Source of the DNA: Rhizoclosmatium globosum
Lineage: Eukaryota > Chytridiomycota > Chytridiomycetes > Chytridiales > Chytriomycetaceae
Reading direction: 5' to 3'
NCBI GenBank assembly: GCA_002104985.1
Contig: MCGO01000010.1
Span: 186,001-250,000, forward strand
DNA: 64,000 nucleotides
A model generated the notes under the pieces. The model did no database searches and was not told the DNA's origin. It worked only from the letters and a program-made list of their open reading frames with translations. The position numbers were made by a program, and so were the translations under genes. Positions 55,517 through 64,000 of the stretch are shown here, one piece after another (the stretch's first letter is position 1; every line of letters begins with the position of its first letter).

Positions 55517-56434
55517 ATGCAATTCTTGTACCTCCTCCTCGCTGTCTTCCAGTTGACTTTGGCTCTTCCAGCTTCTGTGCCAACGGATTCTCATGTTGCT
55601 GCTGCTCACCCAGTTCGTCGTAACACCATGTGTTGGTTCCGTTTCTGTTCCATGGAGCATCCTGAGCGTCGCGATTCTGTTCCAGCTGCTGTTGAGGCTC
55701 AAGTCGCTACTATTCCAGTTCGTCGTAACACTATGTGTTGGTTCAGATTCTGTTCTATGGAACACCCAGAACGTCGTGATACTGCTACTATTGCTTCAGC
55801 TGAACCTGAGATCACTGTTGAAGCTCAAGTTGCCACTATTCCAGTTCGCCGTAACACCATGTGCTGGTTCCGTTTCTGCTCCATGGAACACCCTGAGCGT
55901 CGCGACAACGTGATTGCATCCGAAGCTTCCGAGGCCCAAATTGCTGTTGTTCCAGTCCGCCGCAACACCATGTGCTGGTTCCGCTTCTGTTCTATGGAAC
56001 ACCCTGAACGTCGCGATGGTGTTATTGCTCCAGTTGAACCAGTTGCCGCGAATACCGAAATTGCTACCATTCCAGTTCGTCGTAACACCATGTGCTGGTT
56101 CCGTTTCTGTTCCATGGAGCACCCAGAACGTCGTGATTCCATCGCTCCAGTTGCTTCCGAGGCGCAAGTTGCTACTGTTCCAGTCCGTCGTAACACCATG
56201 TGTTGGTTCCGTTTCTGCTCCATGGAACACCCAGAACGTCGCGACAATGTTATTACTCCAACTGCTGCTGAAGCTCAGGTGGCAGTTGTTCCAGTTCGTC
56301 GCAACACCATGTGCTGGTTCCGTTTCTGCTCCATGGAACACCCAGAACGTCGTGAACAGGCTACCATTGCTCCAATTATTCCAGTCGCTGAAGAATCCGT
56401 TGTTGAATCTTCTGTTGAGGCTCCAGTTGTTTGA
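55517..56434 (+). CDS. Secreted multi-copy peptide precursor (seven dibasic-flanked cysteine-pair peptides)
   Basis: A single exon of 305 residues. A signal peptide (MQFLYLLLAVFQLTLALPAS) is followed by seven copies of the peptide NTMCWFRFCSMEHPE. Each is preceded by VRR and followed by RRD (RRE in the last). Spacers of 15-23 residues between copies are rich in Ala, Val, Glu, Pro and Ile and most contain EAQVA or EAQIA. Kex2-type cleavage after both RR pairs and carboxypeptidase trimming would release seven identical 15-residue peptides, each able to close a six-residue disulphide ring (C-WFRF-C). The design is that of fungal pheromone or Kex2-processed repeat precursors and of animal neuropeptide precursors. 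It does not look like a structural wall protein. No membrane segment follows the signal peptide. The function is inferred only. Confidence 0.85.
   Translation: MQFLYLLLAVFQLTLALPASVPTDSHVAAAHPVRRNTMCWFRFCSMEHPERRDSVPAAVEAQVATIPVRRNTMCWFRFCSMEHPERRDTATIASAEPEITVEAQVATIPVRRNTMCWFRFCSMEHPERRDNVIASEASEAQIAVVPVRRNTMCWFRFCSMEHPERRDGVIAPVEPVAANTEIATIPVRRNTMCWFRFCSMEHPERRDSIAPVASEAQVATVPVRRNTMCWFRFCSMEHPERRDNVITPTAAEAQVAVVPVRRNTMCWFRFCSMEHPERREQATIAPIIPVAEESVVESSVEAPVV
55616..56353 (+). repeat. Seven tandem 57-bp peptide units separated by variable spacers
   Basis: Each unit codes RR-NTMCWFRFCSMEHPE-RR. The first begins at 55,616 and the last ends at 56,353. At the protein level all seven units are identical from the first RR to the last. 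At the DNA level they differ at many third positions (for example TGT/TGC Cys, CGT/CGC/AGA Arg, TCC/TCT Ser, GAG/GAA Glu, CCT/CCA Pro). Spacers differ in length and sequence. Confidence 0.95.
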
Positions 56435-56562
56435 ACAATCCCTTCTTCATCTCATTCTTAAAACTAATTAGATTCATTTTCCCCAAAATCATTTCTTCAT
56501 TTCTGAATAGCAAATAAAACGCTTGTTTTCCCCAACTACTTTTACAATTTGCTTGATCCGAG

Positions 56563-58951
56563 TCACAAACCCTTGCTCTTCAAGAACGCGTCCTGGCTTG
56601 GCTCTCTTCCCAAAAAGAGTCTCAAACTCTCAATCGCATCACGAGATCCGCCAGCAGCCAAGATTTCGTTACGGTATGCGGCTCCAGCAGTTGGATCAAG
56701 AAGCTTGTTTCCTTCCTTGAAATTTGCGTAGAACATATCAGTCGCGTAGACTTGGGACCACATGTATCCATAGTATTGAGCGTCATAACCGCCAGCCAAG
56801 TGACCAAACGCAGCTGGGAAATAAGTTCCTTCCGTAGTTGGAACTCCCATGATCTCTTGCTGCATCTTTGGCCAAACCTGGCGAATATCCTCCCCAGTCC
56901 CACTGTGAATCGCTTGATCAAACAAACCAAAGAGAAGCTGACGATTTTCTGTGTATCCGCTGTTGGCATTCTTACTCTTGATCAAACGCTCAAGAAGGTC
57001 CGAAGGAAGCTTGCGAGTTGGGTCGTCAATGTGTCCGGCGAGCATATTCAAGGTCTCACCCTCCCAACACCAATTTTCAAGCATTTGGGAAGGACATTCA
57101 ACGAAATCACGTTCGACGGCAGTTCCAGCGAAACGAGCATGCTTCACCTTGGAGCAAAGCTGGTGGAATACGTGGCCGAATTCATGGAAGTACGTGACAA
57201 CTTCGGAGTGCAAGAGCAACGATGGAGTAGTAGCAGTTGGCTTGGAGAAGTTAGCGACAAGGGCACAAACTGGCAATTGCCCTTCGGCCTGTGGCTGAAG
57301 TCCAAAGACGGCAGCGTGGCCATACTTTCCATCACGAGGGTGCAAGTCCATGTAAAAATATCCGACAAGCGAATCGTCGCTTGAATTGTGGACCGCGTAC
57401 ATCTTAACGTCTTCGTGCCAGACCTCAGCGTCTTCAACTTGTCTGAACTTGAGGGACAACAAACGTTGGTAAATTTCGAAAAGTCCCTTGGTCACAATGT
57501 GGATAGGGAAGTAACGCTTGATCTCTTCGTGGTCAACTTGATACTTTTCTGTTGATCAAGTTAACGATTTATAACTATGATTTAAGATAGACTCACCTTT
57601 TTCGATCAAGTTCAAGTAGTAACCCATGTCCCACTGGTTAAGCTTTCCATCGAATGGTTCTCCACGTGCTTCCTTGGTTCGTTTCTTGAGTGCCAAAAGT
57701 TCTGCGAGGTCGGAGTCCAGGAGTGGTTGAAGCTTCTTGTTAAGATCCTTCAAGAATGATTGAACAGTCTCTGGAGACTTAGCCATACGCACATCAAGGA
57801 TGTAAGATGCATGGTTTGGGAAACCCAGAATTGTTGCCTTGGTAAAAGGTTACAATTGGTTTCTGACTTTTTCTGAAATCGCACCTGCTCTTGACGCAAT
57901 TTAACAAGCTTTTCGAGAATCTCTGTGTTGGTATCCTTGCAACGGGAGTTGAAAGCCTTCTCCATCGCCTGACGAGTAGTGTCAACGTGACAGAGCTTCA
58001 AAACTGGTGGAGCCTCCGTGTACTTCAAGCCAACGATAAACTTTCCATCCTCCGTCTTGCTGAGCTTCTCCAAAAAGTCATCTGGCATACCATCCAGTTC
58101 TTCTTTGGTGAAGTGGAGTTTCGTGTTCTCCTCTCCCAAGTTCTTTGAGAACTGAATACCCAATTCACTCATTTCCTTCTTGATGGCAGTGATGCGTGCC
58201 TGCTTCTCCTCCGAGAGGTCCAATCCGTTTCTCTTGAAATCACGGATCAAACGGTCGAGAAGGCGTTGGTCTTCGGCAGCAAGAACTTCCTTCTTGGCAG
58301 CGTATTTTTGGATGCTAGCGAACACGTCTTTACGCATAGAGGTTTCGACTGCAATGTCTTCTTAGTGACTCATCGGGTACAGTAGTACTTGACTACAAAC
58401 CATTGAAAGCAGAGACTTTCGTGTCGGCGGCAGAACTAGCATCACGCAATGCCTTGTTGGCAGAAGTGTGCTGAGGGAAATCAAAGCTGGTTGCAAGTGG
58501 CGTTAGAAGCTTGTCCTCCTCAGCGAATGGAAGCAAAGTGTTTTCATAAGTGTGTTCGCCGTCTTTGAGAGCAGCAACCTTGTCGTTCACGTCCTTTGTA
58601 TAAGCAATAGTCTCCTCGGCCAAGTCGTGGATAGCCTCTGGAGTCAAAGCATGTCTCAGACGAACGAACGCGTGGCTTGCTGAGGTGGCGGTTGTCTACG
58701 ATATCCCACACGGCGGCACGTGAGCACAAGCCCAAATGCACACACAAAGAAACGAGGGTAATCACCTGGCGCATGGCCGAGTCGAATGCAACAACATTGA
58801 GCGAGGACAGGGCCTTGAGAAGGACATCGACGAACGAGTTCTCGTCGACGGCGCTGACTTCGGCCACTTTTGCGTTTCGGCAGAGCAACTGGGCGGTCGC
58901 TGTTGTGCGTGGTTTGACGTGTTCGAGGAGGAGGCGGCGGTAGGCACTCAT
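56563..58951 (-). CDS. M3-family zinc oligopeptidase (saccharolysin/thimet type)
   Basis: M3 oligopeptidases cut short peptides in the cytosol or mitochondria. Exons (complement) 58766-58951, 58401-58695, 57885-58348, 57597-57837 and 56563-57548 join to 723 residues without a break. The catalytic zinc motif is EVVTYFHEFGHVFHQLCSKV (HEFGH), with the distal Glu in FVECPSQMLENWCWE; further M3 blocks are ATILGFPNHASYILDVRMAK, WDMGYYLNLIEKEKYQVDHE, GYFYMDLHPRDGKYGHAAVF and the substrate loop GGYDAQYYGYMWSQVYATDM. The N-terminus is compatible with a transit peptide (MSAYRRLLLEHVKPRTTATA). It is convergent with the peptide precursor, 128 bp between stops. Confidence 0.92.
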
Positions 58952-59006
58952 TTTGAAGAAGTTACTTTTGTCCTTTGTTTGTTTGTTTAAAAGTTACTTT
59001 AACAGT

Positions 59007-59551
59007 TTATTGGGTTTCGCTCTGGCGCAGCATCGCCTTCAGTTCGTCAATTGACAGTGCCGCAGTCGTGTTTCCAGCCTCGATCTGTTGTTTGAGAATG
59101 ACTGCACGTTCGTTTGCTCGCCAGTGCTGCCAATGGAAAAACTCTTTTGTGTGGATCAGATGGACGGTGCTTTCAAGGGCCACGCTTCGTCGGAATGATT
59201 CGTGCTGAAGATACTCGAGAATCTCAAGGCTGTACGGGTATCTGGAGGACGTGTCAGAGAATGAATGGGTTGAACACATCTCAACTCACACTACGAGGTG
59301 GGCGTACTCGGGCCGTCGCCAATAGAGCAGATATTTAAGATAATTGATGAAAGCCGGGTCGTTGAAGTAGTTGTGCTGCGCGAGGACTGCGAGGACATAA
59401 ACCATCAGCTTGAGCACTTGATGAGTCACTACTCACACTGAAGATACTTTGGATTCGCCAAACATTGAACAAATTCAAGCTCTAAAATGAGCCGTCTTTC
59501 TTCTGCGCTGCTTGTTGAGCTTGCTGGTGGTGGCTGTGGTTCAACTTCCAT
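59007..59551 (-). CDS. MED31: Mediator complex subunit 31
   Basis: Exons (complement) 59437-59551, 59290-59386 and 59007-59241 join to 148 residues in frame. The start MEVEPQPPPASSTSSAEERR is followed by the strongly conserved MED31 core LELEFVQCLANPKYLQFLAQ, HNYFNDPAFINYLKYLLYWR, PEYAHLVVYPYSLEILEYLQ and a C-terminal helix (RANERAVILKQQIEAG). MED31 packs on the N-terminal part of MED7. It starts 39 bp from the divergent arrestin-like gene. Confidence 0.93.
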
Positions 59552-59590
59552 CTGGATTTCGAAAACAAAGTTTGGTTCAAAACAAAACGA

Positions 59591-62500
59591 ATGCCAAAGA
59601 TTGAGTTGGTTCCGCTGGACGGACGTGAGTTACTTGCTGCCTCTTCCTCTCTAGTCTGCCTAACCTGATAACGACCCGAAAGACTCGTCCTTCCTTCATG
59701 GTCATCCAGGCCTTGATGCTGTCCATATAAGGGGCCTTATTCGTTTATCACACAAGAATCTTACACAAGTAAAACGGATTCCTCACATCACTGTCCGTCT
59801 ATGTGGAGTCATCCTAACAAAAGTACGGCCGCCGTCAGACAAAGGGATCCGCGGACAAAAGTTCAAGGGCAGATGGAATTTACACGCTGCTGTACCGTGA
59901 GTATTAGCACTGGTTATGATGGTGAAAATAGCTTGAGAGCCTGCACTCCAGCGAGCAAAGGGGAAGTGCATATGGATCTGGCCCATTTAAGTCCTGTGTA
60001 ACCATTGACAAATCCCTTATTCCTCATTGTCTGTTGAACTTGGATACTTACTTCATTTATTTCAACAAACAGGCCATTGGTTTTATACGGAGGTGGATCT
60101 AAAAACGCGGAAGAGCTTTTGTTGCATCCCGGAGAAATCAAGGAGATTCCTTTTGAATTTCGATTCGGAAGACACGAAGCCTTGGCCGATTTCCCTGCGT
60201 CACTGATTCTACCATCAGTCAATGATCTGAGAAGGTGAGCTTCTTTCTTTATACATCAAGGCACCTGACGCGCTCGTTCAAACAGTCGCGGAGAAACTCG
60301 TCACTGGATCGAATGTACAATGAACTGGTATAGGAAAGGAGGAATAATTCTATCAGAACGTCGTGTGGCGATTGAAGTCTGGGTGAATCCCAGCACACCA
60401 AAAATTCTGGCTGGAATGCTTGTTGCGCGACCAGCGACGGAGTCCCGTGCAGGCTCCATCTGCTCGTCGGTATCTTCTGTTTACAATGAGCAACAGGAAC
60501 AAACTCAGCAAGAGCCAATTAAGAGGTCACATAGCTCAAAAGCGTTGGAAGCAATGATTGGGAGGTCGAGTGTGGGACAGACCCCAGACTCAAATCCATT
60601 GACATCCCATATGGATGGTATTTCATCGAAACTATCCATAACATCTCTTTCTGGACAAGAGCGGCGGCTTTCTGTTGCTTCCGCCAATGAGCCATCTGCC
60701 AACGTTCCTGGTGCAGTTCAATGGCACGGAAATGGATATACTTTGAAACTTAATCGTCATGTATGCACGGGAGGGGAGAAACTCGACCTCTTTATTCAAG
60801 TTAACAGTTCCCAAATGGATCACTTTGCATCCACCAGTGATATCGTAGAGCCAGTATTGCCTGAAAATACGTCAAACTCTTCAACTCCTAAAAAGTCTGC
60901 TTCTGTATTTCCAGGATTTTCCAAAATGGTTTCAAAACTCAAGAAAAAACCTGGGCATGATACCCCGATAGTACAACCAATGAAGCCGTCGAATTTATGT
61001 ACTTTGAAAGTCTATATTGAAGAGACTCAGACTGTGCGAGCTCCTTTGGATTCGGGGATGTATCTGTGGTAAATGAGGCTCACCGAACATATTTGGACAA
61101 CTTTGTGGGAAAAAATGTATCGCCGCTCACCAGCAGCAATTCTATTAATGCTACATCATCTGGGTCCCTTGGTGCATCTGGTTCCACCCGAAGCTCTCAA
61201 CAACTCAGCCCAAATTCGCCTTCGAAGCCTCCTGAGAGCCAGAATATTTAGTTCGTACTGTCTCTGGCATCAAACAACTGCACTGTATTACCATAACGGA
61301 GGAATTTGAAGGAGAGTTTACAAACTTCAGCACCATTATTCCTGTTCCACCCTTTTTGGAGTAGAAGATGTCGAAGCCTTGGTTGAAGCAGCGAAAGCAC
61401 CTGGTCCGGAATTTGAAACTCCAGCAGTGACAAATCATGATGATATTCCTCGAGATTCAAACGACTATCGACCATTTGACTCACGAGCTCCATCGGCCAA
61501 CTCTTCAGTGAGTGAATTTTCGCTGCGAATGCCAAGTCCTGCACCTAGTTCTATTCTCAGCTCTATAGGCGATGACTCTATTGCCAGTCGTCGTCCATCG
61601 ATTGTTGCTGCACGAAAGTGGAACAGACGGAGCTTGGTGCTCGTGTAGCCGCGTCGAGTCGGTTGTCTCAACGACCAAGTCGGACACTGATTTCATCTAG
61701 TACTGCAGATTTAGGACGGTTGAGGAGTGTTAGTCGTGGACGCGGGCGAGGACGCAAGAAGACGTTGAAGTGTTGTTTGGAGTACATCCAAGTTGGAACA
61801 TCCAGCTGTATCTGTCAGTCATGAAATCGTCGTTGTGTTGGAAGTCCCTAATGCAGGGGCACTTGAAAAGGATTCTTTCCTGGATTGCATCATGAATCAT
61901 TGACCGTACCGGAAGATTTGCACGCAACTCATGTCCTCATCATTCTCATCACCACCACCAGGAAGAATCTGAACCTCGGGTTGCTGCAGAGTTTCCAGAT
62001 ACCAACCACCGATACTCAATCCCCGTCTCAAGTTGATGGCAGATATCCTTCGTGGAGAAGGTGACAAGAGCAAACGTAAAATTCAATCGCAATCAGCTCC
62101 TGATTTACGTCATGTCGCCGCTGCGGCCAAGTCGAAATTTTCATCTGAGCCAACACTTGAGGAGCCAGGAACACCCGAATTCGTACTTGCTCCCATGACA
62201 CCGACTATTTCTATTTCTGCGGTTGAGGACTTTGCGTTGGAGCCTCCGCACGAATTTAATGAGGTAGACAAGTCGTCGAGTGAACCTGTGGATACCAACG
62301 ATGAATTTCGCGAACCTCCTCCATCGTCGGCTCCAGATGTAGTGCCGCCACTTGAACCTCCACGTAAATTGGCGAATTCAATTCAATCTTCTCCAGCAAA
62401 GTCTAATCGTATTGAACTTCGCCATCCGATTATTATCAGCAGTCTCAGTGTTACGGAGTGTCGGGAAATTGTTGCTACTCAACCTTCGTTAGCTGGGACG

Positions 62501-62646
62501 GTCTCTTTGGTGTTCCGTTAGGGTTTGTGAAGATGATGATGGGACGTGTACCGAAAAGGAAGCCAAAACCTCAGGAGTACTTCTCCAGCTGGGTTATCAA
62601 TGGCGAGTGTAGAAAGTCGTGTATCGTGGAGGAATCTGTGATTTAA
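59591..62646 (+). CDS. Large arrestin-domain protein (frame-broken in second half)
   Basis: Exon 1 is MPKIELVPLDG. Later exons give the N-lobe: FLHGHPGLDAVHIRGLIRLS, VKRIPHITVRLCGVILTKVR, LLLHPGEIKEIPFEFRFGRH with FPASLILPSV, and the arrestin C-lobe start AVQWHGNGYTLKLNRH with a Ser-rich loop before it. Later blocks are VYIEETQTVRAPLDSG, TEEFEGEFTNFSTIIPVPPF and VFGVHPSWNIQLSVSHEIVV, spread over three frames with several one-base shifts (about 61,070; 61,250-61,300; 61,365; 61,620-61,900; 62,520). The C-terminal tail from 62,033 is Ser/Pro/Glu-rich. It is a third arrestin-like gene in the window and has a longer Ser-rich insertion than the first. The end is uncertain, placed at 62,646. Confidence 0.55.
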
Positions 62647-62793
62647 AACAAAATATTAAATATTAACAAACCATGCTTGCCACTACAACCAATGTAAAAC
62701 TATCAATCTTGATGCAATCGATTCCACTATCACTTACTCATACATCACAACATATCCAATAGACTACCGCATCTACCTGCCGCCAACTCTTCA

Positions 62794-63969
62794 ATGGAGA
62801 CGCAAAGCCGCGCGGCATCGCTGTATGCAACAACACCCTTCACTCGCCAAACTAGCACTCACTCTCTTCACCCACATCAACAGATCTCCTCCGAAAACCT
62901 GAAATCCCTTCTTGAAACCTTAACGCCAACAGCCTACACAGACGGCAGGACTACAACCCCTTCGCCCTGCCCCTGAAATTCGACTCCCCAGCCGCAGAAC
63001 TCGACGTCCTTGGTATCACATGCGCGCTTGGGTTTGGAAGCGGGTATAGGGAGGAGCTTATGGCGGCTTTGGAGCGGGGTCCGTTTGATACTGTTCGGTG
63101 AGGCTCCCCCCTTTTTTCGTGTTGAAGGGGTTTGGGTTTTCTGATGTATTTGTGGTAATGAAGGTTCGGTGTCATGTCCATGTACATTTCGCAGTCGGGG
63201 GGACTTACTGCATCTGGGATGAAGGAGTTGGGGTTGGGTGATGTTGCGGGGTTGTTTGGGGTTCCGTTGAATAGGGAGGTGCAGCATCCTACGCTTCCTG
63301 TTACGGTTTCGGAGCATCATGCGTTGCGGCCTTTTGCGGTTAAGATTCAGGAGGTGTTGAATGAGGTGGGGCGTGTTTTGGTGGGAAGTGGGTATAGCAG
63401 TCTTGGCGCGTTTTTGGTGAAGGTTTGTCAAGGTGGTGTGAAGGGGGAAGAGTTGGTGAAGGTGCTTGGGGATGCGTTCCCAGCTTGTTTGGGGACGTGG
63501 GAAGGGTTGGTGATGTTGGTTAGTTTCTCTACAGTGATTCATTCAGCTCTGGCCACTTATAATGTTCTTTTCTAGACGTTTTATTTAACACGAAGGCTCA
63601 ACGTCTCGCGTACTATGTGCACAAAAAGTTTCCCGAGCTTGTCAAGACCAGTCCTTTTACCACTGGTGCAGACCCAGCTATCGTTTCAAATCTAGTAAGA
63701 AAGGCGTTATTACTGTTCCAGAGGAGATTCAGCGAAAGTTGAACGATGGATACGATTTTGGTGCCGTTGTCGTGAATGACGAGGATGTGGAGGCTGAATA
63801 TAGTTTGCGAGCTGCTGGCGTTGCTGCGGTTGAAATGATGACTGAAGCTGCAGAAAAGATGGACGAGTGGAAAGGTGGTAAACTGAATGCGATGGGTTTG
63901 TGTGCCTGGTTGAGAGGCATCGAGAAGGTTGAAAAGAGATTGGTGAACAAGGCTACATTGTTTTACTGA
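62794..63969 (+). CDS. Queuosine-salvage-like protein (DUF2419/PF10343-like), tentative
   Basis: METQSRAASLYATTPFTRQT begins at 62794. After a one-base shift at about 62,948 the reading is DYNPFALPLKFDSPAAELDV, ITCALGFGSGYREELMAALE, then after an intron FGVMSMYISQSGGLTASGMK, KIQEVLNEVGRVLVGSGYSS, LVKVLGDAFPAC, TKAQRLAYYVHKKFPELVKT, SPFTTGADPAIVSNL, GVITVPEEIQRKL and EAEYSLRAAGVAAVEMMTEA. The order (helical bundle; LNExGxxL; VxxAFPAF; FxxKAQxL; TxxADxxxxxxLxxxG; ExxxRAxxVxAVE) fits what I recall of Q-salvage nucleosidases, although key residues were not checked. Another shift lies at about 63,692. Confidence 0.4.
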
Positions 63970-64000
63970 GACCGTAATTGAAAAGTAAAATTCAATCGCA

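Noticed and set aside
55622..55666. True homology of the peptide with animal urotensin II
   Set aside because: Only the ring size and residue classes match; flanks differ completely and a six-residue ring is too short to show descent.
55796..56341. Long minus-strand frames across the peptide repeats
   Set aside because: Antisense shadow of the repeated coding units; no start context, no signal peptide, and repetition follows from the plus strand.
55616..56353. Regularly spaced repeats as a CRISPR array
   Set aside because: The repeats are in-frame codons with synonymous differences inside a signal-peptide gene; spacers are in frame and related to one another.

Overview
The window looks like nuclear DNA of an early-diverging (zoosporic, chytrid-like) fungus. 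Genes are densely packed on both strands and carry many short spliceosomal introns (about 40-90 nt, GTNNGN...YAG). Fungal housekeeping genes (LEU2, OST1, COG5, MED7, MED31, arginine-type CPSase, BCS1-like AAA, a likely Mim1/TOM13) sit beside genes typical of early-diverging opisthokonts: a TRP-type cation channel, paired PAQR receptors, mucin-stalk membrane proteins and a tectonin-like secreted protein. The phylum call is an inference from gene content and was not tested by a search. Several conserved genes change reading frame by single bases (LEU2, OST1, FKBP, METTL-like, GT31, CPA2, SMYD, arrestins), while others of equal length are perfectly intact (kinase, TRP channel, M3 peptidase, COG5, XPA pair). 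The shifts often fall in homopolymers and the protein resumes at once, so they look mostly like consensus errors rather than pseudogenes.

Layout. 0-15 kb: end of an unknown gene, a METTL21-like methyltransferase, OST1, a SMYD-type SET protein, an FKBP, a probable Cut8/STS1 proteasome tether, a GT31 glycosyltransferase, a BCS1-like AAA protein, a Mim1/TOM13-like protein and LEU2. 15-25 kb: an arrestin, a VPS9-UIM Rab5 exchange factor, a Cys-rich surface protein, a CaMKK/Ssp1-type kinase, a mucin-like membrane protein and a DUF427 protein. 25-38 kb: TRP channel, SAM-domain mucin receptor, an unknown gene, an arrestin with tandem SH3 domains, XPA copy 1 and a short paralogue of the mucin receptor. 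38-50 kb: tectonin-like secreted protein, an unknown gene, two tandem PAQR genes, MED7, COG5 and XPA copy 2. 50-64 kb: mitochondrial CPSase large subunit; a seven-segment membrane protein divergent from a secreted multi-copy peptide precursor; an M3 oligopeptidase convergent to it; MED31; a third arrestin; and a queuosine-salvage-like gene.

The most striking element is the gene at 55,517-56,434. It has a signal peptide followed by seven perfectly conserved copies of a 15-residue cysteine-pair peptide (NTMCWFRFCSMEHPE). Each copy is bounded by Arg-Arg on both sides and separated by variable, acidic/Ala/Val/Pro-rich spacers. The architecture is that of a Kex2-processed pheromone or peptide-hormone precursor, and the CWFRFC ring resembles the CFWKYC ring of animal urotensin II. 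With the divergent polytopic membrane protein and the convergent oligopeptidase it could form a small peptide-signalling locus; only the precursor architecture is seen directly, the rest is hypothesis.
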